Assembly (NCBI GenBank): GCA_900550685.1
Contig: URTS01000002.1
Coordinates: forward strand, 1 to 57,274
DNA: 57,274 nucleotides
From: an uncultured Oscillibacter sp.
GTDB taxonomy: Bacteria > Bacillota > Clostridia > Oscillospirales > Oscillospiraceae
Direction: 5' to 3'
Part shown: piece by piece, positions 32,540-39,999 of the stretch
Layout: every line of letters begins with the position of its first letter
How positions within the stretch are numbered: the stretch's first letter is position 1
Made by a program: the position numbers and the translations under genes
Notes under the pieces: model-generated
Database searches by the model: none
What the model was told of the DNA's origin: nothing
Seen by the model: only the letters and a program-made list of their open reading frames with translations

Positions 32540-33025
32540 TTAATAGGTACGCGCGCGTGAAGCACGCTCCAAAAGCTCCTCCGCCATTGGCACCTCGTCC
32601 AGCGCCTCGCCCAGGCACAAAACTGCCTTGTCGTGCCAGTTCCGCACGGTGCTGTCCGGCGCTCCCATGCGTACCGAGATATTCGCCCAGCTATGGTGAC
32701 ATTTGTGCCGCAGTTGAAGGATGCTTTTGTACTTACCGGAAAGGCCGTCCAAACAGCCCCGCACGGCAGCGGCGTCGCCCTCCAAAACCAGCAGCCGCAC
32801 GTGTATCTCCTGCAGGCGCTCATACACGCCCCGCTCGTCCAGCCGTATCACGGCAGCCTCCACCGGTTTCCCAGGGCCTCCGCCGCAGGGCATCCCGTCG
32901 CCGCCGGTTCCTTTCAGCGTGTCGTACAAGCTCTCCTGCTCCCGCTGCTCCGTCTTGAGCAGGCGCACCATCTCCGGTATCTCGTAGTAATACCGGACGA
33001 TCTCTTTCACGTTTTTCTCGCGCAT
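32540..33025 (-). CDS. ArpU/sigma-70 region 4-like late transcription regulator
   Basis: 161 aa. The C-terminal third (LSGKYKSILQLRHKCHHSWA, ISVRMGAPDSTVRNWHDKAV) is a sigma-region-4 HTH as in the DUF1492/ArpU/RinA group that switches on late genes in Gram-positive phages. The N-terminal half is a helical, acidic spacer (YYYEIPEMVRLLKTEQREQE). It is last in the right-arm minus operon, so made late in the early phase, which fits a late-gene activator. The HTH call is firm, the target inferred. Confidence 0.8.
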   Translation of the reverse strand: MREKNVKEIVRYYYEIPEMVRLLKTEQREQESLYDTLKGTGGDGMPCGGGPGKPVEAAVIRLDERGVYERLQEIHVRLLVLEGDAAAVRGCLDGLSGKYKSILQLRHKCHHSWANISVRMGAPDSTVRNWHDKAVLCLGEALDEVPMAEELLERASRARTY

Positions 33026-33047
33026 CTGTCAGCCTCGTTTCTGTTGC

Positions 33048-33227
33048 TTATTCCTTCCGCCGGGCCTCCTGTGTGCGGTCCGGCGCTTTATCCAGTTCAT
33101 CCGCGATCAGGATACGGTCGCTTTTCTTCCGGTGCTCTGCTTCCCACCGGGCCAAAAATCGCCGCTGGGCGTGCTGGGCGATGTTCTTTCCGTAGAAGGA
33201 CGGCATGGGCCGCTTACGTTTCCCCAT
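33048..33227 (-). CDS. Small basic protein, 59 aa
   Basis: ATG at 33227 behind GGAGG with 5-nt spacing. The product starts GKRKRPMPSFYGKNIAQHAQ and continues RRFLARWEAEHRKKSDRILI, strongly basic then acidic. It overlaps the 3' end of the 209-aa gene by 14 nt. Likely nucleic-acid associated. No family recognised. Confidence 0.65.
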   Translation of the reverse strand: MGKRKRPMPSFYGKNIAQHAQRRFLARWEAEHRKKSDRILIADELDKAPDRTQEARRKE

Positions 33228-33843
33228 CGCTGCCTCCGAAGACGTTCTCCTGGTCCTTGTCTTCCTCCTCAGCCACCGGCGGCGCGGACAAATGCCTGTC
33301 CAGCTCCCGCCGCGTCAGCGACGCCAGTTCTTCCAGCTTGTCGCAAAAGCCCTCGTTCACGGCCTGCACCGGAAAGATCACGCCCGCGACCAGCATACCC
33401 GTCTTTGCCACCACATAGCGCCCGCCACTGTCCGACCGGCGCACGTAGAGTTCCAGAAAATCCATCTGGTCTTCCAGCGGCCCAAGGTATTTGCTCTGGA
33501 TGAACAGCAGCCCGCCGGGGAAACGCAGCGGCATCAGCACCTTCCCGCCGGAGGAAATCGTCACGTCCATATCCTCCGCGCGGACCTCAGAGCGGCACCA
33601 GTCTTCCACGTTCAGGCCCTCCGGCAGCGCGCTGTGATTGAAATATATCTTGTCCTGCTTCTTCTCTGACACGTCGAACATCCGGTAAAGCTCCGGTTCC
33701 GACAGCACCGGCAGACCGTGTAGGGGAAAGGCGCAGCACCCGTCCCCAAGCCACTGTGTCACAACTCCGTCGCCGTCCACACGGTCGAACAGGCAGAACG
33801 CATTTGCGCTGCCGCACAGCGCCGCGACCTTTTTCAGCTTCAT
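33214..33843 (-). CDS. Hypothetical phage protein, 209 aa
   Basis: It starts MKLKKVAALCGSANAFCLFD, with the ATG overlapping the previous stop. Alpha/beta sequence with VTQWLGDGCCAFPLHGLPVL, FPGGLLFIQSKYLGPLEDQM and an acidic C-terminus (VAEEEDKDQENVFGG). This protein type is common in Clostridia phages upstream of the ArpU-like gene. Function unknown. Confidence 0.65.
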   Translation of the reverse strand: MKLKKVAALCGSANAFCLFDRVDGDGVVTQWLGDGCCAFPLHGLPVLSEPELYRMFDVSEKKQDKIYFNHSALPEGLNVEDWCRSEVRAEDMDVTISSGGKVLMPLRFPGGLLFIQSKYLGPLEDQMDFLELYVRRSDSGGRYVVAKTGMLVAGVIFPVQAVNEGFCDKLEELASLTRRELDRHLSAPPVAEEEDKDQENVFGGSDGET

Positions 33844-34085
33844 CGGCCAGTCCTCCCGCTCTCCGCTCCGTTGATGGCGCGCACGGCCCGGTCCACATCC
33901 GCCGCCGTGGCGTTGTCGATCTGCACGATGCTGGTGCCGTCGGAATAGCTGGTCCGGCGCACGGAGCGCTCTGGCTTCCGCATGGCCGCGATCACGTTCG
34001 CCAGGCCGTCCAGCAGCGTCGCCACCAGGACGACCGTACCCGCCCAGGTCCAGAAGTTCGCAAAGATGATCTCAAAAATGCTCAT
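33840..34085 (-). CDS. Small membrane-anchored protein
   Basis: 81 aa from the ATG at 34085 behind GGAG. One hydrophobic segment near the N-terminus (FEIIFANFWTWAGTVVLVAT), then a basic stretch and a beta-rich cytoplasmic part (SYSDGTSIVQIDNATAADVD). Same operon, overlapping stops and starts on both sides. Confidence 0.65.
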   Translation of the reverse strand: MSIFEIIFANFWTWAGTVVLVATLLDGLANVIAAMRKPERSVRRTSYSDGTSIVQIDNATAADVDRAVRAINGAESGRTGR

Positions 34086-34086
34086 G

Positions 34087-34662
34087 TTATTTACTCCTTC
34101 TCCATCGTTCGATTTCACAGTCGGCCCCGGTTATCCACCGGCCCCCGATCTTGTGTGCATAGTCCAGGAACAGGACCGCCCCGGTGAAGCGCACGCGGAA
34201 GTCTTCCAGCTCCGCCGCCGAAACGCTCATGTGCCCAAAGGCTTCCTTCATGTCCCGCCACACCGGCCACGGCACGAAGAAAAAGCGGTCCTGGATGCCC
34301 ACGCACACCGCCGCCAGCGCGCCGCAGCGGTGGTGCCGCTCCAAGGTCTCCATCTGCGTTTCCGTCAGCACGTCCCGCTTCATGGCGTCCGTAGTGGTGT
34401 ACTTCGCCTCGAAAATGATACTGCGCCCGCCGTCCAACGTGCCTTGAAAGTCCGGCTGGGCGTGTGCGGTGAAGCGGCCCACGAAAATACCGCCTTCCCG
34501 CTTTTCCAGCACCCGGAACGGCTCCGGCGTCTTCTCCACCTTCGCCCGGCCCTGGCTCGCGTACAGAAGGCACGCCTGACGGATAGCCTCCTCGAAGTCA
34601 TGGCCCCGGTTGTTGCTTATGCTGGCGTGGTACTGACCCAGCGCTCCGCGTCGTCCCTTCAT
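34087..34662 (-). CDS. recU: RecU-like Holliday junction resolvase
   Basis: 191 aa from the ATG at 34662 (ATGA overlap with the HD gene). RecU-type active-site landmarks are GHDFEEAIRQACLLYASQGR at the start, QPDFQGTLDGGRSIIFEAKY (the D...E-x-K nuclease core) and TQMETLERHHRCGALAAVCV. It resolves recombination or replication intermediates before packaging. It neighbours the Rep and HD genes in a replication cluster. Confidence 0.85.
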   Translation of the reverse strand: MKGRRGALGQYHASISNNRGHDFEEAIRQACLLYASQGRAKVEKTPEPFRVLEKREGGIFVGRFTAHAQPDFQGTLDGGRSIIFEAKYTTTDAMKRDVLTETQMETLERHHRCGALAAVCVGIQDRFFFVPWPVWRDMKEAFGHMSVSAAELEDFRVRFTGAVLFLDYAHKIGGRWITGADCEIERWRRSK

Positions 34663-35210
34663 GCCATACCAGCCTCCACGATATGCGTGGCCCGCATATC
34701 CGCCGCGTGCAGCTCGTACACGATGCGGTGCAGCTTCATCGCCTCGTTCAGGCCACGGCTCCCGCCGCGCACAGCGTCGTCCCACGCGCCCATGTGCCAG
34801 CGGATAGCCAGGGCCTCCTCGTCTTCCAGCTTCATAAACCGCGCGATCAGGTAGACAGACTTTTCCCCGTGTCCCATGGGGAAGCGGTCCTTTTTCACGT
34901 AGGAATAGACCTCGCCCGGTCCCGCGTGATGCTCCCGCACGTATGTATTCGCCTTGCACAGGTCATGGAGCAGCGCACAGATGGCAACGGCCTCCATCGT
35001 CGGCTCGTTGTCGATCACGACCTTCCGCAGCTCCCGGAACACGTTGACGCTGTGCTCCACCAGTCCGCCGGGGTAGGCCAGGTGATGCTTTGTGCTGGCT
35101 GGCGCGGTGAAAAAATCCGTCTCCCGCTCCATCCATTCCAAAAGCTCCTCCGCGCCCTCCCGGTGGATATACCGCCGGTAAAGCTCTTTGAACTGTTCTT
35201 CTCCTGTCAT
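34659..35210 (-). CDS. HD-domain phosphohydrolase
   Basis: 183 aa from the ATG at 35210, overlapping the Rep stop. HD signature: HHLAYPGGLVEHSVNVFREL (first His pair), AICALLHDLCKANTY (the HD pair) and AIRWHMGAWD further on. Probably a nucleotide or cyclic-nucleotide hydrolase. HD enzymes in phages often act in nucleotide metabolism. Substrate not predictable. Confidence 0.8.
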   Translation of the reverse strand: MTGEEQFKELYRRYIHREGAEELLEWMERETDFFTAPASTKHHLAYPGGLVEHSVNVFRELRKVVIDNEPTMEAVAICALLHDLCKANTYVREHHAGPGEVYSYVKKDRFPMGHGEKSVYLIARFMKLEDEEALAIRWHMGAWDDAVRGGSRGLNEAMKLHRIVYELHAADMRATHIVEAGMA

Positions 35211-36049
35211 TTCAGCCCTCCGTTCTGTTTTATATGCGCTCGCCGCATGGTCAGGTAGAAATACCATCCTGTTTGCTCGTTGAATGACTTCTCGCACTCC
35301 ACCAGCTCCCAGCCGCGATACTGCTTTTCCCAAAAACGCACAAACTCCTCACTGTCCTCCGGCAGCTTTGCGATCTTGTCCAACTGGCGGCGCGTGTACT
35401 TCCGGTCATTCGGTGCCCGGTGCCACGGCTTTTCCAGATTTTGCGATTGCGTCCAGTGCTTTTTCCCGGCGCTGTCCTGGACCATGTACCCGGCCATGCT
35501 GGCGATGCCCTTTGCGTTCGGTCTCAGGCGGTCAGCGTTTGCCCATCCGTACATGACCGGCTCCCGGTCCTTTGTGCCCTTGGTCTCCCACCACAGGTTT
35601 TCCACCTCGTCGCGGTCCAGGCCGCCGTTCATCAGAATGTGATGGTGGATGCGGTGGGTCCCATCCTTCTTTCGCCCGATCTGCGTCACAAGCAAATACT
35701 TGAGAGAGGGCAGGTCCCGCTTCTTCCGCAGGTATGCTACCCGGCGCAGATACTTGGCGACGATCTTCGCGGCCTCCTCCTCGCTCTCCGGCAGAAACTC
35801 CGGGGCGTAGGTCAGATGGACCACCAGATCACCCACGCCGAAATTGCTGTTGGCAAGCTGAATGAAATAGCGCTTGGCTCTCCGGTCATTGAGGTTCTTC
35901 TGTTTCGGCGCAGAGACGTTGACTTTCTTCCCACGCTTCCGTCCGACCGCCTGCTGCTGTTGTCCGCTGTACGGATAGATTTCCGGCGAAAGGAAGTTCT
36001 TGCCACAATGGACGACCTTTTCTCGTATGAAAGACCTGTTTATCATCCG
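35207..36049 (-). CDS. HUH rolling-circle replication initiator (Rep)
   Basis: 280 aa from the ATG at 36049 behind AAAGGGG; alternatives upstream lack a good site. Motif I is VVHLTYAPEFLP (~75-86), motif II the metal-binding HRIHHHILMN (~131-140), and motif III a candidate IASMAGYMVQ with Tyr ~187 as nicking residue. It matches the microvirus/G2P-like replication-associated family. It nicks one strand at an origin and starts replication. Having this in a tailed myovirus-type prophage is unusual. Two long hairpins upstream of the gene could include the origin. Confidence 0.82.
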   Translation of the reverse strand, partial: RMINRSFIREKVVHCGKNFLSPEIYPYSGQQQQAVGRKRGKKVNVSAPKQKNLNDRRAKRYFIQLANSNFGVGDLVVHLTYAPEFLPESEEEAAKIVAKYLRRVAYLRKKRDLPSLKYLLVTQIGRKKDGTHRIHHHILMNGGLDRDEVENLWWETKGTKDREPVMYGWANADRLRPNAKGIASMAGYMVQDSAGKKHWTQSQNLEKPWHRAPNDRKYTRRQLDKIAKLPEDSEEFVRFWEKQYRGWELVECEKSFNEQTGWYFYLTMRRAHIKQNGGLK

Positions 36050-36184
36050 TGTACCCCTTTGCATCGTCTCCGGGTCCTTCCTCGATGCTTTTCGCAAGAA
36101 GGATAATACCCATTACAAGCCCGTCCGCCGCCTCCCGGCGGCGTTGCGGCGCGCCTCTCTGCATCCTGCGTCGAGGCCGCTATC

Positions 36185-36213
36185 TTGACTTTATCCGTGC
36201 ATTGTGGTACAAT
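36185..36213 (+). promoter_or_regulatory. Strong promoter TTGACT-17-TACAAT facing the variable gene
   Basis: -35 TTGACT (36185-36190), 17-nt spacer, -10 TACAAT (36208-36213), on the plus strand while every neighbouring gene is on the minus strand. Two hairpins with T-runs follow within 130 nt, so it makes a short RNA only. Confidence 0.8.
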
Positions 36214-36219
36214 ATGTAG

Positions 36220-36308
36220 TAGGAAATGACCCCACGCACAGCAAAATCTTGAAGATTTCTCCCCCGGTTTTCGCTTCCCACAGCGAGCGCCGGGGGAGAA
36301 TGTTTTTT
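36220..36308 (+). ncRNA. Predicted small RNA between rep and the second variable gene
   Basis: Starting about 7 nt after the -10 box, the transcript would hold a small hairpin AAATC-TTGAA-GATTT (near 36244-36258). A perfect 11-bp stem follows (TTCTCCCCCGG / CCGGGGGAGAA, 36257-36300) with an inner TCGCT / AGCGA stem and TGTTTTTT. That is a complete promoter-to-terminator small-RNA gene of ~90 nt with no start codon behind a ribosome site. The region may also be a replication origin, since it lies upstream of rep. Confidence 0.6.
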
Positions 36309-36313
36309 ATGCT

Positions 36314-36335
36314 CTCCGGCGCTTACGCACCGGAG
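36314..36335. repeat. Hairpin downstream of variable repeat B; also second plus-strand terminator
   Basis: On the minus strand CTCCGGTGC-GTAA-GCGCCGGAG forms a 9-bp stem (one wobble) with a 4-nt loop, starting 26 nt after the end of VR-B. On the plus strand it is followed by ATTTTTT and can terminate the small RNA. DGR targets often carry a GC-rich 8-9 bp stem with a tetraloop just past the variable repeat. The 26-nt distance is longer than in Bordetella phage. Confidence 0.55.
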
Positions 36336-36352
36336 ATTTTTTCGATTTTCGA

Positions 36353-37240
36353 TCAGATGTCAAAGCCCGGCGCGAAGCCAAGCGAATAGTAGGCGTCGTT
36401 GAAGTCCGCAGACCCGCCCGTGTCCACACCGCAGAAGTAGTTCGCGATGCTCGCATACACGGAGCGGAGCCACCAGGGATACGTTCCTTTGTCGCCGCAC
36501 TCCTTCACGCGGTCGCGCTCACGGGCGAAGACCGGGAGCTGGAAGTCGTCGTCTCCGTCCTTCCACCAGGCCCCGTCCGGCGTGCCGAACACATCCGTTG
36601 CCGACGGCAGCCACAGCGGGTCCGAATACTCTACCCGCTCGCCCTCGATGGTCTCCACGAAGGTCCGGGGCACGATGATCTCCCGCCATTCCGCCGCGAT
36701 GTGCGGGTAGATGTCCTCCAAAACGTGCTTGCGTCCCTTGCTCTTGAAATACCCGGTCTTGTTGGTCGCCTCGTCGTTCATCACGCCCTCGTCCCAGCAG
36801 TCTTTGAAGACGAAGCGGGCCGAAGTGGGCGTCACGTAGCAGCAGACCACGGTGACGGTCCCGCCGGTATCCAGCGGCACCTCGATCTCGTCGCGCTTGG
36901 CGAGCAGGTGGTCCAGCTTGCCCTCGGCCTTCGCCCGCTTCAACTGGGACGGGCTGATGAAGCCGACGTGGATGCTCCGCATCCTGCATAGGTCGTCCTG
37001 CGTCACACTCTTTTCCTCCGCCGGTTCCTCCGGCTCTGCCTTCTTGCTCACAGGCTCCTCGGCCTTTTCCGGGGCGCGCCCGGCCCGGAGCAACACGGCC
37101 AGCAGTTCACCGGCCTTCTCCCTCTGGCGGTCCAGTCGGCTCAGGTGTTCCAGGAACGCCGCCCGCTCGCGCGCCACCAGATCGGCGTCGCCCTCCACGT
37201 GCAGCCGGGCCTCCCCAAATCGCAGCGTCAATTCGCTCAT
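36353..37240 (-). CDS. Second variable protein with lectin-like C-terminus, non-tail locus
   Basis: 295 aa from the ATG at 37240 behind AAAGGAGG. Residues 1-90 are a helical, charged region (ELTLRFGEARLHVEGDADLV, then a Pro/Glu linker). Residues ~95-185 contain CRMRSIHVGFISPSQLKRAK and VVCCYVTPTSARFVFKDCWD. Residues ~186-295 are the DUF6273/C-type-lectin-like part (YPHIAAEWREIIVPR, WLPSATDVFG, YPWWLRSVYA, CGVDTGGS, GFAPGF). No signal peptide. Unlike the tail fibre it lies among DNA-metabolism genes, so the diversified product may act inside the cell or on the cell after lysis. Confidence 0.8.
   Translation of the reverse strand: MSELTLRFGEARLHVEGDADLVARERAAFLEHLSRLDRQREKAGELLAVLLRAGRAPEKAEEPVSKKAEPEEPAEEKSVTQDDLCRMRSIHVGFISPSQLKRAKAEGKLDHLLAKRDEIEVPLDTGGTVTVVCCYVTPTSARFVFKDCWDEGVMNDEATNKTGYFKSKGRKHVLEDIYPHIAAEWREIIVPRTFVETIEGERVEYSDPLWLPSATDVFGTPDGAWWKDGDDDFQLPVFARERDRVKECGDKGTYPWWLRSVYASIANYFCGVDTGGSADFNDAYYSLGFAPGFDI
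36362..36475 (-). repeat. DGR variable repeat B (VR-B)
   Basis: 114 nt, aligned without gaps to 90-203 (83% identity, 14 amino-acid-changing codons, no synonymous change). It encodes residues 256-293 of the second variable protein. Variable codons are mostly of NNC or NNT type, as expected from AAC/AAT in a template. Homology stops right after the final TTT, where the two genes diverge (GAC ATC TGA here, AAG GTG GCC TAA there). Confidence 0.85.
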
Positions 37241-37286
37241 GTGCTTGTCCTCCTTTAGTTTATATAGGTATGTGCCGCTCACGCGC

Positions 37287-37643
37287 TCAGGTTTCAGCCT
37301 TCCCGCCGTGATGGCGCATCCAGTTCCGAATGTACTGGGTGATGTCTCCGACGAAGCCCGTGCAGAGGTGGATGTCGTGCACAGGTTTTCCCTCGCAGCG
37401 GCAGTCCGAGCAGTTCAGACCGTTGTTGCACTGAGCCTCGCAAAACTGGCACATACAGTTCCCGTTGTCGAAGGGACACGGGCTGACCGCCTCCACCTCG
37501 ATCTCATGGCCGCAGCCGGGGCAGAAGTTCCAGCCGTTTTCCACCGGCCCGTCCGCCTCGAAGGTCTCGATGTACCCGCATCCCCGGCAGTTCCAGGTGT
37601 TGTGCTCTTGGTCCACGCATGAATAGATCACTTTCTCGTCCAT
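37287..37643 (-). CDS. Cys-rich zinc-ribbon protein
   Basis: 118 aa from the ATG at 37643, which shares its A with the preceding TGA. Two rubredoxin/zinc-ribbon knuckles (WNCRGCGYIE, NFCPGCGHEI) are followed by a Cys cluster (CPFDNGNCMCQFCEAQCNNG, CSDCRCEG). Likely a multi-zinc protein. Several Cys-rich small genes lie in this arm. Function unknown. Confidence 0.7.
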   Translation of the reverse strand: MDEKVIYSCVDQEHNTWNCRGCGYIETFEADGPVENGWNFCPGCGHEIEVEAVSPCPFDNGNCMCQFCEAQCNNGLNCSDCRCEGKPVHDIHLCTGFVGDITQYIRNWMRHHGGKAET

Positions 37644-37906
37644 CACAGTACCTCCGCCGGTTCCCGGAGCCATTCCAGACAACACTTGATGCACGTCTGT
37701 GTATCCGGCGACCCCTTACATCTGTCCTCGTCCCCGTCGTGCGGGCACATAATGACTACGGCCAGCTCCTCGTCGTCCATCTCCCTGATCTTGTCCGCAC
37801 GGGTGAACACCACGTCCGGGCACTCCTGCTTTCTGGCCTCCCGGCAGGCTTTCCCGCCGTAGGTCAGCAGGCAGCCGGATACCCGGCACCTATCACACAG
37901 TTTCAT
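37643..37906 (-). CDS. Small Cys-rich protein
   Basis: 87 aa. It begins MKLCDRCRVSGCLLTYGG and contains a second Cys group near the C-terminus (CKGSPDTQTCIKCCLEWLRE). It overlaps the Dam gene 3' end by 14 nt. Metal binding is likely; no further role can be read from the sequence. Confidence 0.65.
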   Translation of the reverse strand: MKLCDRCRVSGCLLTYGGKACREARKQECPDVVFTRADKIREMDDEELAVVIMCPHDGDEDRCKGSPDTQTCIKCCLEWLREPAEVL

Positions 37907-38993
37907 ACACTTTTCCTCCCGTTTCCGGTTCGTAATTCAGCCACACCGTTTCCGTTCTTGCCGCGCCGCCTTCCGCCTGCGCCCGCCGGTGCAGCTTTTT
38001 CCACCCCTGCAGGTGTTCGTTGTACAGGTCGTTGTCATAGCCGGACAAAATGACCGGCCCCGGATGCTCCTTCAATGCGTCCAGAAGCTCGATGTGCTGG
38101 GCCTCCTCCGCCATCTCCACGATGTATTGCTTGCCCTTGCGCGTATGCAGCATATAAGGCGGGTCCGCGTAGATCAGCACGTCCGGGTGACGGAAGCGCC
38201 TGATCACATCGACCGCCGGGGCCTGCTCGATCTGCGCATCTTTCAGGCGTTCCGCCACGGCGGCGATACGCTCCGGGAGCTGCCGCCAGTAGCGCACATC
38301 GTAGGCGTACTCCCGCCCGGCACGGTCATTTTTCCAGCCGCCCTTGTAGACGACGGTGCTCCCGTGGGCCTGCCAGTACCGCACCAGCGTCAGCCGGGCC
38401 GCTTCGATGCCGTCCGGCCGGACCTGTCCGCCTGCCTTGAAATACGCCCATGCCTGTTCATACTCGCCCCGGCTGTACGGCGTACAGGCCACAGCCCGCA
38501 TCAGCTCCTCCGGCTGTTCCCGGATGCAGCGGAACAGGTTGATGATCTCACCGTCCAGGTCGTTGATGGTCTCGATACGGCTCGGCGGCTTTTTGAAGAA
38601 CACGGCCCCGCTCCCGAAGAACGGTTCCAGATAGCTCTTGTGCGGCGGCATGAGGGATACAATCCAGTCCGCCAGCCGCCACTTGCTTCCCGGATATTTC
38701 AGCACAGGCTTCATCTGGCCCGCTGTCTTGAACATCTCCGCGTTCCAGTCGATAGCCTGTCCACACCAGCCGCAGAAGCAGCAGCGGTTCCCGTCCTCGT
38801 TGTAGAGATATTCACCGCTCCCGCAGGTAGGGCAGGCCAGGATGTTCGCGTCCCCGTCCGGGTGCGGCGATCCTGGCATCCGCCGGAACAGAGCCTCCCG
38901 GCCCATCCGGCAAGCCTCGTCCACGATTTCAAGGCTCTCGTATGTCTCCCGGTGCTCCGGGTCCAAAATCTCAGCAGCTCTTTCATAAGTCAT
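37893..38993 (-). CDS. Dam-type DNA adenine methyltransferase with zinc-ribbon N-terminal domain
   Basis: 366 aa from the ATG at 38993. Residues 1-85 form a separate module: RAAEILDPEHRETYESLEIV, then CPTCGSGEYLYN and CCFCGWCGQAIDW, a zinc ribbon that in other phages is a free-standing small protein. Residues ~95-366 are a D12-class methyltransferase: KPVLKYPGSKWRLADWIVSL, FFGSGAVFF (SAM binding) and the catalytic VLIYADPPYM. The target is probably GATC-like, but that is not readable from sequence. No good internal ribosome site precedes KPVLKYPG, which supports a fusion. Confidence 0.85.
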   Translation of the reverse strand: MTYERAAEILDPEHRETYESLEIVDEACRMGREALFRRMPGSPHPDGDANILACPTCGSGEYLYNEDGNRCCFCGWCGQAIDWNAEMFKTAGQMKPVLKYPGSKWRLADWIVSLMPPHKSYLEPFFGSGAVFFKKPPSRIETINDLDGEIINLFRCIREQPEELMRAVACTPYSRGEYEQAWAYFKAGGQVRPDGIEAARLTLVRYWQAHGSTVVYKGGWKNDRAGREYAYDVRYWRQLPERIAAVAERLKDAQIEQAPAVDVIRRFRHPDVLIYADPPYMLHTRKGKQYIVEMAEEAQHIELLDALKEHPGPVILSGYDNDLYNEHLQGWKKLHRRAQAEGGAARTETVWLNYEPETGGKVYETV

Positions 38994-39004
38994 GGCGCAC
39001 CTCC

Positions 39005-39829
39005 TTATCCGTCGTAGCAGCCACACGGAGCACCGCAGAGGCATCCGCCGGAGCTGTCCGGGAACAATTCGTCGAAGGTGATCTGCGCGTCTTCAAACGC
39101 TTTGTTCTCCATGAACTCGTTGTAGTAGCTCTCCCAGGACCAGTCGCGACCCAGCCCTTTGACGTTTACATTCCTCGCAGCCGAGCCGTGTTCAAGCGCG
39201 ATTGCGCGCTGAAACAGGTCCGGGTAATTCTCCCACAAGGCTTGTATCTCCTTCTTTTTCATGGAAGGACAGAAAAAACACGAGCTTTTTCCCGGCTTCG
39301 GCAGCCCGGCCCGCTCGATCACGCGCACGCACTCCTCGCGTGTCCATCCCCATTCATAGAGCGGATAATGTTTTTCGTACTTTTTGTCCGCTTCGTCGAT
39401 TGGTGCGGCGTGTTGGATGCGCCGCGTCTCCCCGGCATCGTAGCCGATGTATTTTTGGACGCGCTGGCCGCTGGCCCACACCTCTTTGCACGGTTGATAG
39501 TTGTTGCAGAACTTCTCCTGCGTCCCGATCTTGTGCTTGAGGGAGCAGCGCTTGAAGCCGTAGGCGATGGAGGGCAGCGTCCCGCTGTTGATGCACTCCT
39601 GTTCCAGCGTCAGGCGGTTGCCGTCCTTGTCGTGATACTGCACAGAGGTGATCTGCGGAAGCCCATGCTTTTCCAGCCATCCGTTGAAGGTCTCGATGAA
39701 CTCATACGTGTGTGGCTGTTCTCCGCCGGTGTCGGCGAATAAGATCAGGTCTATCGGGATTTTGTGCAGGTACATTCCGATGATCATGGCGGTGCTGTTG
39801 GTCCCGCCGCCGAAAGAAACGACATTCAT
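39005..39829 (-). CDS. PAPS-reductase/DndC-like PP-loop protein
   Basis: 274 aa from the ATG at 39829 behind GAGGAG. The PP-loop SFGGGTNSTAMIIGMYL is at the N-terminus, DLILFADTGGEQPHTY follows, and SSCFFCPSMKKKE (CxxC) is near residue 190; the C-terminus ends with GGCLCGAPCGCYDG. The family includes phosphoadenylylsulfate reductases and phage proteins of unknown role, some linked to DNA thio-modification. It lies between two DNA methyltransferase genes, so a DNA-modification role is plausible but unproven. Confidence 0.8.
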   Translation of the reverse strand: MNVVSFGGGTNSTAMIIGMYLHKIPIDLILFADTGGEQPHTYEFIETFNGWLEKHGLPQITSVQYHDKDGNRLTLEQECINSGTLPSIAYGFKRCSLKHKIGTQEKFCNNYQPCKEVWASGQRVQKYIGYDAGETRRIQHAAPIDEADKKYEKHYPLYEWGWTREECVRVIERAGLPKPGKSSCFFCPSMKKKEIQALWENYPDLFQRAIALEHGSAARNVNVKGLGRDWSWESYYNEFMENKAFEDAQITFDELFPDSSGGCLCGAPCGCYDG

Positions 39830-39996
39830 CACTTTCTCCTCTCCGGCGTCAAGATCGCGGCCAGCTCCACGCCGCGCACATCAGCCTTATCGAACATTTC
39901 AAAAACCTTGTCCCAGGCGGCAGCGCATCCGCTCGCCGTCACGGTCGCGCCGGTCCTCTCGCCGGTGGTGTAGGTAACAATCACAGCATATTTCAT
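39829..39996 (-). CDS. Small protein, 55 aa
   Basis: ATG at 39996 behind AAAGG; the stop (TGA, 39829-39831) overlaps the ATG of the PP-loop gene. The product begins MKYAVIVTYTTGERTGATVT and ends VELAAILTPERRK, a compact beta/alpha fold. Function unknown. Confidence 0.6.
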   Translation of the reverse strand: MKYAVIVTYTTGERTGATVTASGCAAAWDKVFEMFDKADVRGVELAAILTPERRK

Positions 39997-39999
39997 CCT

